This document shows positions 21,712 through 35,387 of a stretch of 64,000 bases of DNA, piece after piece. Every line of letters starts with the position of its first letter. The stretch's first letter is position 1. The position numbers and the translations under genes were made by a program. The stretch lies in the NCBI GenBank assembly GCA_028753945.1, contig JAPNXP010000002.1, positions 4,588,001 through 4,652,000 on the forward strand, given 5' to 3'. A model generated the notes under the pieces. It made no database searches. It was not told the DNA's origin and saw only the letters and a list, made by a program, of their open reading frames with translations. Source of the stretch: Hexactinellida sp. DTS-2022 (taxonomy: Eukaryota; Porifera; Hexactinellida).

Positions 21712-22881
21712 ATGGCATCAAGAGATATTGATTACGAGAGTTATTTGGAAAAAGATATTCCCGAACCATTAGAGTCTTTTAGGTCATCAGACCTACCTAT
21801 CATTTCAAACCCATCTGCCTACGATTCTGCCGAATCTTCCTCAAGCAAGTCCGAAAACACTGAATCTGCGTTTGGTCCCTCAACACCAACAACTTCGGCG
21901 AGTACATCGACGTCATTGGGGGCTGCTTTCACTTTTGTCGGGTTGTAGTCACAAACCTCTGACGATCTGTTATCTTCGACAAGTAAACCTAAGAGGAAGA
22001 GACTCGTGAAACGCAAATACCCTTTCAAAAAAGGAGTCTCACAATTCTACTTGCTCAGCTCGAAAAGTCCAGAAAATAGTCAGTCAAAGTCATTCGCCAA
22101 ACTTAGTCCCTATGCAATAACATTCATTTTGAAAAGGAGACAAGGGTGTACAATATAAAACTCAGCTCGAATGGATTAGAATATTCTAAAAATCTATTAC
22201 CTGCAAACAATAACCAGATTGTCAAACTAGCCATCCTGAATCACGTGTTTTCTTTCTGAGCTGCGTGGATAATACCTACAGAGGGAAGACACGCTTATAT
22301 GGGCAACTTTGGAGGACGGACTACAAAAATTCCTACTCTTAAAGATGAACTACTTTCATAATGTTGTTGCAGAATTTCAAGCGTCTTGCCGATTGGAGTT
22401 CCTGCAGACAAATGTGTAAATAACAAAGCAATTCGTCTTCGAGGCCATAGGATTTGAATCTGCGTTCATTGCTAGCAGTACACACAACATCGAAAATCTG
22501 GAAAGACTTTCGACACACGTGTAGTTTCCTGGAATTGAAAGTTCCGGCAAGTACAATCTCCTGGCGTCACATGAAAAACTTCGTTGAGTCAACCAGACCG
22601 GTTGTCTCGAAGTTGATGGAACTATCAGATAACCACGTCCATTCTTCTACCACTATTTACTGATCATCTTCCAGAAAACCTCCGAAATTACTGTAAGCTT
22701 CGACGCATCGTGGGACCTTAGAGGCCATTTTCCCACTAAATGTTTTGCAGCGGCAATTGATTCGGATTATGGCAAAATCCTTGATTACCAACTCTACGAC
22801 AAAGTATACTACCTTTGTTCCAAATGGCCCGAACAACGGAAGGAGAATAATCCAGAAGATTATGAGGCATACTGGAGTATA
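21712..22881 (+). pseudogene. Decayed Mutator-like transposase, duplicate
   Basis: Identical to 7816-8985, including the TAG stop (here 21946-21948) and the SFDASWDLRGH block. Confidence 0.68.
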
Positions 22882-23403
22882 GAGGCGGCTTTAGAGTGGG
22901 AGCAGGGTGCGCAGCTGCACCCCCTAATCAAAATCAAGCGACCCTTATAGGTGGGCAAAACTTTGAGCAATAGTTATGTTAAAATTTGTGATTTCACTTC
23001 TATGTATTTTGGCTTAGAAATCTTTTTGATAATTATTGTATCATAAATTATAGACTAAAGTTTCTTATACAAAATACACTTTTTTAGTGTGCTTCTTCTT
23101 ATAAAAACGTTATAGTAAAGTTTTATACTATATTCAGGCGCGGCATACTCGGTGCGTAGGTACGGGGAGCGCACTACCACTTTCAAGTGTGTTCCGGCGT
23201 TTTCGCACCTTACTTTCAAAAGATTTCCAAATATCGGTGGCTTTATCACACAATTCTAAAATTAAATGGACTGAAATCGCTAAAAACAAGTACAAATTCA
23301 TGTGTGGTGCAACTGATACGGATGCTACGATCATCAATTGAAAGATTAAAGTATTATCAAATAATAGTCAACAGATTTTGTGCAAATTAATTGGTGTTTC
23401 ATC

Positions 23404-24020
23404 CAGTGTTGTAAATCAAATCAAATATTTCAAATATTTGATTTGATTTGATTTGATTTGAAAGAATTTGAATTCTCAAATGATTTGATTTGATTTGATT
23501 TGAAATTATTTGAATCCTCAAATGATTTGATTTGATTTGATTTGAAAATATTTGAATTCTCAATGATTTGATTTGATTTGATTTGAAATTATTTCAAATC
23601 ATTTTCAAATCATTTTCAAATCATTTTCAAATCATTTTCAAATCATTTTCAAATCATTTTTCAAATCATTTCCAGATCATTTTCAAATCTTACTCTTTAA
23701 ATCATTTTAAAATCGTTTCCAAATCGCTTTAATATAATTTCACGTCATTTTCAATTCAATTTCAAATATATAAGATCATTTTCAAAATTTTTATACGTTT
23801 TGACAGTGATTCGGAAATGATTTGAAAGTTTCAAATATTTCAAATATTTGATTTGATTTGATTTGAAATTATTTGAAATTTCAAATATTTGATTTGATTT
23901 GATTTGAAATGATTTGAAATCTCAAATGATTTGAAATGATTTGATTTGAAATAATTTTAAATCAAAAATGATTTGATTTGATTTGATTTGAGAAAAAAAA
24001 ATGATTTATTTACAACCCTG
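23404..24020. mobile_element. hAT-type GATTTG-repeat element, duplicate
   Basis: Identical to 9508-10124, with the GTTTCATC duplication at 23396-23403 and 24021-24028. Confidence 0.88.
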
Positions 24021-24050
24021 GTTTCATCTCGGTATAGAATCCTTAATTAA

Positions 24051-24771
24051 GGTTAAATTACGGCAGATTCGGGCAAAAAAACACATAAATTTCGTTTTGA
24101 AGTTAGGTGTTTGATTTTCACATATATGTTAGAAGACATTATAGGTAGATCCAATCTGAAGACGAAATTACATTATCTTCTATAATCTCGATTTCATGGG
24201 CAGTGCAGTTTTATGCTAATACAAAAGTACCCTAGGGGGATTTCTTAGGACTCCACTTGATAGAAAAGTGGTTTTGGGAATCAATATTTGTTATGGACAT
24301 ATTCTGAGCTATGTATCACATAGATCATCGTTATGGGCGGTTGGTGACTGGTTTAGAATTTTGATTTGACCTATTTCAAAAAAATTGCGACCTTTTGAAG
24401 GCAAAGAAATGAATAAAATGTCAACCTTTATATGCGATATTTTATGAAATGTTTGAAAAAAATAATTTGGAGTCTTAATTCTGAAATGTAAACCGTCTAC
24501 CAACTCCGTACGCATATAATCTTTCAATATTGATTCTGATAACAAACATTGATGGCCGCATTGCCAAAACACCGCATAATATCTACCCCTACTTTTGGAA
24601 ATCGCCCTATGAGAGATTTGTATATGCCAAATTTTGAAACCGACAAAAAATAAAAAGTATAATGGATAGAGACATTTTCTTTTCGCTTTATTGCATTGTA
24701 TAGTACAGGGATATATTTCTCACAATTACAGATTGATACAAGAAATTTCATTCACCTGGGGTAATTTAACC
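24051..24771 (+). mobile_element. M1 element, duplicate of 10155-10875
   Basis: Same sequence and flanking TTAA. Confidence 0.85.
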
Positions 24772-24940
24772 TTAACCTACGTTCGATTAATCAATTAAAT
24801 TAAATTCATAATTTGCAATAATTAATCGAATTCCTTGCAAGTTCCAGCCATATTATCCGAGTCCGCTTTCTTTTGGGACATCCTTTTAGGAAATAATTGT
24901 GGGATAACGTCGTGATAAATTTTGTAATGTATATTATATG

Positions 24941-26123
24941 CAAGGTTGAAACCGGCTCAACCTGATATCAGTATTCGTGAATATCTGTCTTACCTGATAT
25001 CAGTATTCGTGAATAGTTCCTTCACCGAATATATTTGGTCAACCGAATATATTTGGTCAACCGAATATATTTGGTCAACCAAATTTATTTGATCAACCGA
25101 ATATATTTGGAACAGAACCAAACAACTAGTGTATATTTATTCTGGTTAATCGAGCCAACACCTTTATTCCCCTTAATCGGGTCAAAATGACCTGATCACG
25201 ACGTGATCCAATTAAGGTTAAATTACCCCACGGGAATGAAATCTCTTGTATTAATCTGTAATTGTTAGAAATAGATCAAGGTACGATACAAAGCAATAAA
25301 CAAAAAAGAAAATGTCTCAATATATTATACTTTTTATTTTTTGTCGGTTTCAATATTTGGCTAATACAAATCTCCCATAGGGCGATTTCAAAAAGTGGTG
25401 GTCGATATTATAGTGTAATTTGGCAATGCGGCCATCAATGTTTGTTATCAGAATCAATATTGAAAGATTATAAGCGTACGGAGTTGGTAGTCGGTTTACA
25501 TTTTTGAATTATGACTCTGAAATTAATTTTCAAACATTTTATCAAATATCTCATAAAAAACATGACCTTTTTAATGATTTCTTTAGTTCAAAAGGTCGCA
25601 ACTTTTTTTATTTAGGTCAAATCAAAATTCTAAACCAGTCACCTACAGCATATAACGATGATCTATGTGATATATCGCACATAATATGTCTTTAGCTAAT
25701 AATGATCTTGAGATCGACACACTTATCAGGTGGAGTCTGAAGAAATCCCCCTATGGGACTTTTGTATTACCATAAAACTGCACGCCCCATAAAATCGAAT
25801 TTATTCAAAATAATTCGATTTCGTCTTCAGTTTCGATATAGCTATAATGTCTTCTATTATATATGTGAAAATTAAACATCTTACTTCAAAACGAAATTTA
25901 TGTGTTTTTTTACATGAATCTGCCGTAATTTAACCTTAAGCTGAGTCGATTGTTTATAAATATATATTATATTACTCCGTTGACCAAATATATTCGGTTG
26001 ATCAAATATATTCGTTTGCAAACAGAATACCAAATACTGATATTCGGAATATAACCAAATATTGTACTATTTGGCGAATATATTTGGTCAAACCGAATAT
26101 TGAACTATTCGGTTGCAACCTTG
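24941..26123. mobile_element. hAT-type element, duplicate of 11045-12227
   Basis: Same ends and ATTATATG duplication; contains the M1 copy 25216-25935. Confidence 0.84.
25216..25935 (-). mobile_element. M1 element, duplicate of 11320-12039
   Basis: Same sequence and flanking TTAA. Confidence 0.88.
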
Positions 26124-26443
26124 ATTATATGTCTCACTAGTTAGGATACAGTAAGTATATACTAAATATATAAGAATTGAGTGAATATATGAAAAAGTCA
26201 ATCAAGCTATGATAATGCAATGTGAAAAGGAATATTATATGCAGAACAGGAATTGGAACCCAAGATCTACTTATTGTTGGCCATATATGCTAACCACTGA
26301 GATATATCGGCTTATTAATTTGGGGTTTATATTATTTAATGTTAAGATTAAAAAAAGTATAAAACATCTTATTTTACACGTGTTTGCTGTAATTTTAAAA
26401 GCAAAAAGTATCCAAGAGATAAATAGGATTTTCGTAGGATTAA

Positions 26444-27700
26444 GGATGCTTAGGGTGAAATTTAGTGTTTTTTGTACAAAATTGAAATCTGATTTTATAC
26501 TGTGAAATGAATCTAATGTATCATAAAATTATGTGAGAAGTGAAATTTTTAAAAAAAATATTCTGCAAAGTCTTCAAAATGTCAATTTATCATGTCATTA
26601 TTGATGATGTAGCTTTTATTATTATCTCAATTGACATTCCTTGGTTTTATATGTACAATATCGTTCACTTATATACTTTATGTATTTAAACTAACATTTA
26701 TATGCGCAAATATCTCAGTGATTAGCTTATATTGCCAAAACCAGTTGATAATGGGCTAGAAATTCTGATCTGCATATTTTTTGTATTTTTTATACATCAC
26801 CAACAGATTAATTTACTATATTATATAATTCAACTCAATTGTCATATATATTAGTATATTCATACTGTATCCCAACTAGTGTAGACATATTATACACATT
26901 AGAGCATTAATCACTACGGTTGCAATGATTTAATCGCTGAAAATGATGTCCCAAAAGAAAGCGGACTCCATTAGTATGCCAGAAACTTGCACAGAATTTG
27001 ATTTAATCAAGTCGTTTGTTTACTATGATGTTTCAATACATATTTAGTATATAGTATGAAAATTATCTAGTATATTGAAACTAAATCCGGTTATAATACG
27101 GACAAATTTAATAGTACAAATGCATTTCCCATTAAAAAAACCTCAGCCTTCAATTACTCAATTATTGTTTTTATGACATATCCCGAATTTTATCTATTAA
27201 AGTTCATATGGGATTGCTTTCAAAAATTCTTATATAGTTCTTAATGGTATAAAGATCATTTTGCAAGCTCATTGATGCGAACTAACGATTAGTGTCTGAG
27301 TAGAGACCAAGCAAGGAGCAAAAATACCACTTTTTGGCCTCTTTTTTGACGAATTTTAGGTTTCGTAAGTTAAGAATTGGTTAAACTTGGGATAGGAGTC
27401 TGGTGAGCTAAGCAAATGTAGTGCTAATAGTACTGATCAATCATACAAATTTTTGGAGCTATAGAGAATATACTTTATAATATTTAATTAAGTGAAATCT
27501 AATAAAACAGTATTACCCCTATGGGGAGGCATTTCCTAAAGAATTTAATGCTACTCGAAAAATTGTTTGGACTTAGACATGCTGTATACATTTTATGCTT
27601 AGTTATGCAATTACAGAGCAGATTGGAGAATTACACTTCAATATCTACAAAGACGCTAAAACCACCCATACCGCTAATACATTTTTCACCCTAAGCATCC
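26444..27700 (+). mobile_element. M2 element, duplicate of 12548-13804
   Basis: Same TIRs and TTAA, with the tRNA-like module at 26709-26774 (plus). Confidence 0.88.
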
Positions 27701-27764
27701 TTAAGTAATATTTTATCTATACAGTATTATAATGATACTGTCAGCTCCAGTTTAGTGGAATTAA

Positions 27765-28777
27765 GGACATAGCCCCTAGAAGAAGAAAATTCATTGATTT
27801 CAAGTTTGATAGCGTTTTTGGACTTTACTATGTAGTAGTAGTTTACCTGGAAAATAGAATTTAATTAGCTTGTATTACTATACAGTTATTGACTATAATA
27901 TAATTTATCCTATATGAATCCATATAGCCGTTGCCTAGTGATATCTATACAACAGTAAACAGTCAACTTAGTTTGAGGTTGTATTTCAACTCTAATAGTA
28001 TTTGATTGAAAGATACTTGGAAGCTTTTGTGGAATTTCTACTTATTTCATTTTTTATGTAGATTTTTCCTAATATATCTTTTATTGGTGGAATATTTTTA
28101 TGACCAAATTATTATCAATTTTTCTATCTTTAAAATGTGAATTCTGAAACTAGTATCTTACTCTACATACGAAAAGGGACAACTTTGCAATTGATTTAGA
28201 GTATCTATCTTTATATTTTTTGAGATAACCCTTGGCAACGACCATCTTTTGGGGTGAAATTTCTTTTGGACAAGATGAAGACACTGGATCACTTGTGAAT
28301 AATTTCGTCACCCAAAATTGATCTACGTCACCCAAAAATTTTCGGATTGAGATTTACGCCATATTCGGGAATTTTATACATGTATGTTTAACCGTCTTGA
28401 ACTGCGCTTAGGAGACTACATATATCATTTTTGATAATGCCATTCAGTATACAGCTACCGATCACTCTATATGTCAATAATACTTCATTGGAGTCTATCT
28501 AGCATAGTTTTCCTACTTCCACTTACACCCCTGAATATGCCCACTGTTATAAGGGCCCCCAGGAGGCCCAAATAAAACTATTAGCCCAAATTAGGGACCT
28601 CCCAAGGGGGCCCTAGCGGGGATTCCTCGCTGGCTTGTATGGCTAGGACGCCCATGGGAAGTACTTATATATAGTGAACAAATAATAAGTTTTAATTAGT
28701 TCAACAATTAATCGCACATGTACAACCCTTAGTTGAATATTTTTTTAATTTTCGGTCAAATCGAAGGGGCAATCTCC
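27765..28777 (+). mobile_element. M3 element, duplicate of 13869-14881
   Basis: Same ends and TTAA; GC hairpin at 28552-28614. Confidence 0.78.
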
Positions 28778-28781
28778 TTAA

Positions 28782-29709
28782 TTTGCTCTATACCTATCTA
28801 GTAAATATCCATAATACTAGAAGTTGCGAATTCATATATCCTCGGTTATAGTTTAATCAAATTTCTATACTATACTGATCCATACTAGCCAAGAAAAATG
28901 TATTCACTATCTAGAATTATTTTTTCGAATAGTAACATCAATTATGAATCGTTCCTTACTCTATTCATCTGTTCCCATAGGAAGTACAATTTTGATTTTA
29001 TAACTCCATTTTTATAAATTTTATTTAGTATTTTTGTTGAAAATTATATTTATTTTTCACTAAGAAATATTTCTCTGTTTGAAATTATTAAAATCGAAAT
29101 TCTGCTCCCAATGGGATCTAGTACTGGTACATATATGCCTTTTTGCAATATATGTCTGTTTCAAAAATTTATAGATTTCTCTGGATCATCTTTCTGAAAA
29201 GTGTTTAATATTATTTTGAAATTTACTTATTTTATAATAATTCAGAATCATAAACAACAACATTTGTGGCATAAATTTTTTTTGTCAATTTTTTCCGAAA
29301 AGCGACCACAAAGGTGATTTTTTTAAAAAAATTCCAGATTCGTTTTCTTGACATATTTTTGGTCTTTATCTATTACTTGCGCGCTTCGCTTGCTAGGTCG
29401 CTTCGAGGCAGAACACAACCACACACCCACCGCTTATCGGTTATTGTGGTTTAGAATGCGTAAATAGGCCTAAATAGTCAAATTTACAATTGTGAAATAT
29501 AAGGATTACGTCATCTTGCGATAATGACTGCGTATATTGTGGGCGATCTGGTCTAACGAACCTGTCCGCATCATTACTGTGAATGTTCTATTAAGTAGTA
29601 AGTTGTTTTGTCCGACAGGGGCCATTACACTTGGAACTGAATACTAAAGTAATTGATTAATTTCAAAAATATATGCATTATTGTTACAATAGAGTGGATC
29701 TATTTTTAA
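28782..29709. other. No gene recognised (duplicate of 14886-15813)
   Basis: Same unassigned AT-rich sequence as in copy 1. Confidence 0.4.
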
Positions 29710-29711
29710 TA

Positions 29712-32009
29712 CAGTCGACTCCGCTTAAGGGTGTCCATGGAAGGAGAATAATGGGAAATTTCCGCAAGAAATACACTGAATTCAATTTTTTATTTAATGA
29801 CCAAGCACGGCAGAAGGACGATAACTAACGTTTGTACATGGTTTAGAATCTCTTCCAAGCGTATATTCAGAGTTATGAGCTATTTTGTACAGCGGATCAC
29901 TGGTTTCACCTCTTTTAACGATTATCTCTACTGTATTCCTCAACAATGGTAGGATTGGTGATATCATTACTCTATCCAAGCAATCACTGACGAAAATAAT
30001 CAACAATTGATCAAAAAAAATAATTAAAAAGTGAAAATTAAGACTTTTATGGCCTATAATCACATTCGAGGGTACGTTTTCTTCTCAATTTTCTATCTCA
30101 GACGCCCGAGGTGCTAGGAACAAAAAAAACGTCTCAAAATACTCGCAATACCCGACTTCCTATCCGTCAATAATACATTTCGTGACCCTAATACGCACCG
30201 TTTTCAAAATGTTCCCTATATGGGCATGTAATGTGCCCATTTTTGATGACACAGCAAATATCCTCTCTCCTAAAGTATAAACTCTAGAACTTAGTACTAA
30301 ACATCTAATCACATCAATATCCCAATACAAACTCATTGGAAGAACGCATGAGACCATTATCCAATTGGTTACATTCCTGTAAATTCACATACCCATATAT
30401 GGTGGTGTCCTTTCAGCAGTGTGCCCATAAACCCTCAAATTAATTAATATGCTAGAGCTTAGCTCTAACTTCCCAGAAATATCAATAATCCATCGCAAGT
30501 TTGAAGGTAAAGTTTTATAAGGTATAAAACTATTTTCCACAAAATTGCAACCCCTCTTTACCATTTTTCCTGGAATATTTGGATTGACCAGATGCCTGAC
30601 TAAATGCCAGACTTTTTTGAGAAAGATACAACCGATTAAGACTCAAAAATTTTTATACACAATGAATGATACTTACCTTCAAACCAGGTTTTTTTTTTTC
30701 GCAGAAATCAGCAATAATTCATGGTTATAATGCGCTTACATTGAAATTTCGATGATAATATATACTTTTTCGGACTCCGGAGCCTTCATAATTAATTATT
30801 GCCTCATGAAAGTAATTAATCGCATCCTGAGTCAACGGGGCGGTAATAATAGACCTATTAGAAGTTAAGGTTAAATTACCCCACGGGAATGAAATCTCTT
30901 GTATTAATCTGTAATTGTTAGAAATAGATCAAGGTACGATACAAAGCAATAAACAAAAAAGAAAATGTCTCAATATATTATACTTTTTATTTTTTGTCGG
31001 TTTCAATATTTGGCTAATACAAATCTCCCATAGGGCGATTTCAAAAAGTGTTGGTCGATATTATAGTGTAATTTGGCAATGCGGCCATCAATGTTTGTTA
31101 TCAGAATCAATATTGAAAGATTATAAGCGTACGGAGTTGGTAGTCGGTTTACATTTTTGAATTATGACTCTTATTTTTCAAACATTTTATCAAATATCTC
31201 ATAAAAAACATGACCTTTTTAATGATTTCTTTAGTTCAAAAGGTCGCAACTTTTTTTATTTAGGTCAAATCAAAATTCTAAACCAGTCACCTACAGCATA
31301 TAACGATGATCTATGTGATATATCGCACATAATATGTCTTTAGCTAATAATGATCTTGAGATCGACACACTTATCAGGTGGAGTCTGAAGAAATCCCCCT
31401 ATGGGACTTTTGTATTACCATAAAACTGCACGCCCCATAAAATCGAATTTATTCAAAATAATTCGATTTCGTTTTCAGTTTCGATATAGCTATAATGTCT
31501 TCTATTATATATGTGAAAATTAAACATCTTACTTCAAAACGAAATTTATGTGTTTTTTTACATGAATCTGCCGTAATTTAACCTTAAGTATTGAATTAGA
31601 ACATTCTAGTACAAGTATGAATCAGTTTACGAATGCATAAAAACTATGCTATATACATAGACGCTCCTATTCTAATATAGAAAGAATCTATACTTAGCGA
31701 CAAAAATTTGTTCTAGATGTATATTAATGACTTCTAAGTTATGCTCACCCCAGCCCTCAGTGATACTTCACTAATGGAAATAAATGCTCATTTGGATAAT
31801 CCTTTCATTAATAAAAAATACCCATCCTTGGACACCGTTAATAGAGTCACCTCGGGACCAGGTTGTTTTGACCCAATTAAGCGGAGAAACCGATTAACCG
31901 AAGATATTGTAAGCCAAAATGTAATTCTGTCCTATAAATCCTGTGAAATTTTGTCCCGATTAAGCGGAGAAACCGATTAACCGGTGGCTCTATTAAGCGG
32001 AGTTGACTG
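29712..32009 (-). mobile_element. pogo/Tigger-type element, duplicate of 15816-18113
   Basis: Same TIRs and TA flanks; nested M1 at 30869-31583. Confidence 0.78.
30869..31583 (-). mobile_element. M1 element, duplicate of 16973-17687
   Basis: Same sequence and flanking TTAA. Confidence 0.88.
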
Positions 32010-32370
32010 TACATTATTTATACCTATGTACAGTGGAAACTACTAGTTAATAATAACGACCACCCAAGGGACTGACCAAAGATAACCGTTATATACAGGT
32101 TGTTCATGCGAGAAATCATGTGGACCTATTCTATCTACGTGGCAGTCATAGCAGGTTCTAATGTAGCCATATTATATACCTTTATGATCTTTGTACTCCA
32201 AAATATCATTTTCTAAATATAGTATTATGCCAATTCTTTCAAGAGTTAAACAAGTATTCAGGAATCTCTTAAAAACGGGAGGCGAGCCCCCCCGCCCCCC
32301 CCTGAACCTGACGCCCCTGGGATACAGCACTAACAAAAGAGACTAACTTGCATAACATTATTAGAGAAAT

Positions 32371-33856
32371 CACAGTGGCACGAAACGGCAATTTGGTGGT
32401 TTGAGTATTTATGTAAACTTTAAGGCTATAAAATGCATTATTGACCTATAGGTTATCGAACCTAAAAAGTCGATTGACATATTCAGATAATTTGTAAAGC
32501 TTATGGTTCACAAGTTATGACGTCATGGGAGTTATGCTACAATTTCCAAAAAGTATAAATACAACATATCCAATAGATGAGATTTTTTAATCAAGTTCTG
32601 GTAACAGAAGTGAATTAACAAGCAGTTCTTGATTACTAATATCTTCTTCTAACATTCAATTATGTGGTACTGGTTTCTTTAGCTTTCTATTGAGTAAGAG
32701 GACTGGGTCGCTTTGACATAACATTCGAGTAAAAACATCCTTAATATTATCTTCAAAACTGAACTTACGAGATAAGCGTTCTCTATATCTACGGATTAAC
32801 TTATTACTCGCCTCAAGACGTTCTTCAGATAGTTGTTCCAGCCCTAGTCCATTATTGAAAGCTGAGATTATATTAGGTGCATGTGCCAACACTTTGTGTA
32901 ACGTAGGCGTAATATTTGCCCAAGGAAAAGAATTCAAAATCAAGATATATAGTTTCTGGCATACTACCGTTAGTTCTTCTGTGTCTATTCGTCTTCCACA
33001 ATTATACACTCTCAAGATAGCTCCGAGGTAGGTATGAATGTCGATTATAGCCTCTTTGGATTCTGTCGGTATTGTTGACAGCACCCATTATAAGAAATCC
33101 TTCTCACTGTTATTTTTTCGTACTAAACATCGCCTAGCTACATTTCCTGTGGTTGAAGTTCCGCATTGTGAAGAAGCAAAATCAATCATGATATTTAACT
33201 TTTCTTTTAGTAATCCACAGAGAAAATTCTTCGCACTATGGACTTTCGGTGAACTAGGTGACCATTTTCTAACTCCGGCACTCAGATGACCTAACAAATG
33301 CATTAACCAACTAAAACATCGAAGATATGCGTGTAAAGGTGAACTGGGAATTATGTCTATGTCAGATAACGGGACATGAGTGAGATTAAAACGTTGGTCA
33401 GTAGTTAGCGAGAGGAATTGTTCTTCGTTTAATTCTTGGAATATAACCTTAGCATCACTAATAAACCTATTAATTGGAAAAACATCTCTGACGATATCTA
33501 CATCATGGATCTGTTTGATTGTGGCAGTACAGAACTGGCAGGACGCACCTCCAGCACCGCTAAGAATTCCGGCCATTTTACCATCCAACTGTGAACGTAA
33601 GATCACTACGCTGGCATGATGACTATTAATTAAATCAAGTCCATTTGCTTCAATATCAGCAGTTTCTTTGTTGATCATTGTTTTCATAAGAAAACTCACA
33701 TTTTCCTGGTTTTCTGGAAGTGCAAGAATTGTGACTGGTCTAATAGAGAAGGGAGAGTTGGGTACAGAGTTTTTCCATACAGTATTATTCTTTTCATCCG
33801 AAATAGTTAAAACTTTAAAACCAAAGATGATAAAATTCTTCGTAGTGATATCTGGA
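32371..33856 (-). mobile_element. Transib element, duplicate of 18475-19960
   Basis: Same CACAGTG terminus (32371-32377) and LINE junction. Confidence 0.78.
32656..33856 (-). pseudogene. Transib transposase, duplicate
   Basis: Identical to 18760-19960, with the same in-frame TAA (33088-33090). Sharing the same single stop with no other difference supports one locus assembled twice rather than two ageing copies. Confidence 0.86.
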
Positions 33857-34323
33857 TGAGGTACTGCTTGTTGATATGGCACAGCATACAACATATTCTT
33901 CGGAAACTACATTGGCTACTAGTTAATAAACGTATTTTTTTCAAACTCCTCCTTATAGTATATAAGTCTCTCAGTGGACTTGCACCTGCATACATAGATG
34001 ATCTACTGATAACTTATATTCCAACAAGGACATTAAGATCAAGCACACTCAGGCTCCTTGCAATACCTTCTGGAGCATGTAGTTGCTCAGGGTATGGTGA
34101 CAGGGCTTTTTCTATTGCTGCACTGAGAGAATGGAACAAATTGCCTGTTTCTTTGAGAAGAGCTCAAAGTGTAGAAACTTTTAAGACACAGCTAAAACGT
34201 ATCTTTTCAATGTATAAACGCTGTTCACGTTTTAACCCAATTCCTGCACATATACTTACTTCTGCACTGTTTCTTGTACATAGTATATATTATTTGAACT
34301 GTTTGTATGTATTGTTATTGTAA
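33856..34323 (+). pseudogene. LINE C-terminal end, duplicate of 19960-20427
   Basis: Same sequence; 3' tail with ATT repeats to 34386. Confidence 0.83.
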
Positions 34324-34426
34324 ATCGCACTGAGGTTGTTTCAACGTGGGGCGTTTACATAAATCAAAATTATTATTATTTATATTATCTGAACAGCATT
34401 TCGATAATACAACTGTGCACTCATGA

Positions 34427-35334
34427 TATTTATCACATTCGCATAGGTTAGAAGTAGCTAGAGGGGTAGCAGATACATCTGTAAATGCTTATTTCTATGA
34501 TCAATTTGATTATGTGGAGAACACAAACTTAGCACTTAATTATGGTAACCTAAAAAAGGTTAGAAGTTCTGCAGTACTGCGAAATGCTAAATTTCATTTG
34601 TCTAGTTTACATTGGTATTCTAATGATAACTGGCCTGAGTTAATTAGCTTACAACAGTATTATAGAAATAGTGTTATTGGTCTTCATGTTAGAGGTTACA
34701 TACAGTCACTAAGTTATAATCCATTTATTGTACATATGTACACTGAAGATCAAATAATAATATTGAAATTGTTTAAAGATACAAGAATTGTTCTTCACTT
34801 AGATGCCACAGGTCATTTGTCAGGAAAATAGAACCCTCAGTAAAGAAAGTATTCTATTACGCTCTTACTGTAAGACATCCTACTTACTCCACTAGTCCAA
34901 TTCCACTAGCAGAAATGATTAGTTCAGGTCACACCAGTGCTGAAATAAGTTATTTTTTACACAAATGGTCCAGTGATGCAATGAAAATACTGGGCGATCT
35001 AAACATTTCACAAGTTGAAATAGATTTCAGCTTAATTCACAGTTCTTGTAGTATTTTCCTCAAGTGTGATATAGATACTTATCTCCATAAGTGTTGGAAT
35101 ATGGTAGATGTAAATTCTGCAGTTAATGAAAAGGACTTTAAAGTAATTCTTCTCTTATGTTCGGCTCATTTAATACACAGCATAGGATTTCATATAAATA
35201 AAAAATTTACACAACAAAAAGATGTGAGAAAACTGTTTTTTCATTGTATCAGATTTATTGTACGCGCTGTTGAAATGACAAGTGTCAATAATTTATTCCA
35301 ATCTTTATGCATTGTATTTATGAGTAGTTCTTAA
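34427..35334 (+). pseudogene. Mutator-like transposase, N-terminal and catalytic region
   Basis: The frame is open from 34427 (no clear start; preceded by the LINE tail) through LEVARGVADTSVNAYFYDQF, then IVLHLDATGHLSGK, and ends at TAG (34829-34831). One base lower, the frame resumes with VKKVFYYALTV, SPIPLAEMIS, HTSAEISYFLHKW, VEIDFSLIHSSCSIF and LLCSAHLIHSIGFHI, and stops at 35334. The LDATG, ExDFS and C-S-A-H-x-x-H-S blocks match, from memory, the two catalytic Asp sites and C/H motif of a Mutator-like family widespread in aphids and other invertebrates. The break falls in an A run (GGAAAATAG, about 34821-34830) and one missing A would restore one frame. The C-terminal part is missing. 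It ends at a TTAA, where the block shared with 1168-1221 begins. Confidence 0.68.
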
Positions 35335-35387
35335 GTAAGCAATAAAGACTCAATAGAGAAAATCTGTTAATTTACTAGAATTATTAA
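35331..35387 (+). repeat. TTAA-bounded block with AATAAA, shared with 1168-1221
   Basis: Starts TTAAGTAAGCAATAAAGACT. Similarity to the inverted copy at 1168-1221 stops where the TIR element at 35388 is inserted. It could serve as the polyadenylation region of the truncated transposase just upstream. Confidence 0.5.

Larger units (their letters stand above)
24776..26443 (+). mobile_element. M2-like fragment, duplicate of 10880-12547
   Basis: Same nested structure, with the tRNA-like module at 26247-26308 (minus). Confidence 0.52.
21007..34802 (+). repeat. 13.8-kb direct repeat, copy 2
   Basis: Begins with the sequence found at 7111 and runs identically to the counterpart of 20906. Unlike copy 1 it continues without a break into 34803 onward, so its right flank is real contiguous sequence, while copy 1 has the contiguous left flank (7110 and below). 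A merged locus would read 1-7110, one copy, then 34803-64000. Confidence 0.95.

Noticed and set aside
7111-34802. Biological segmental duplication of Transib and neighbours
   Set aside because: No difference found over 13.8 kb including simple repeats, and the copies meet at a 100-N scaffold gap; contig overlap is the simpler reading. Not excluded without reads.
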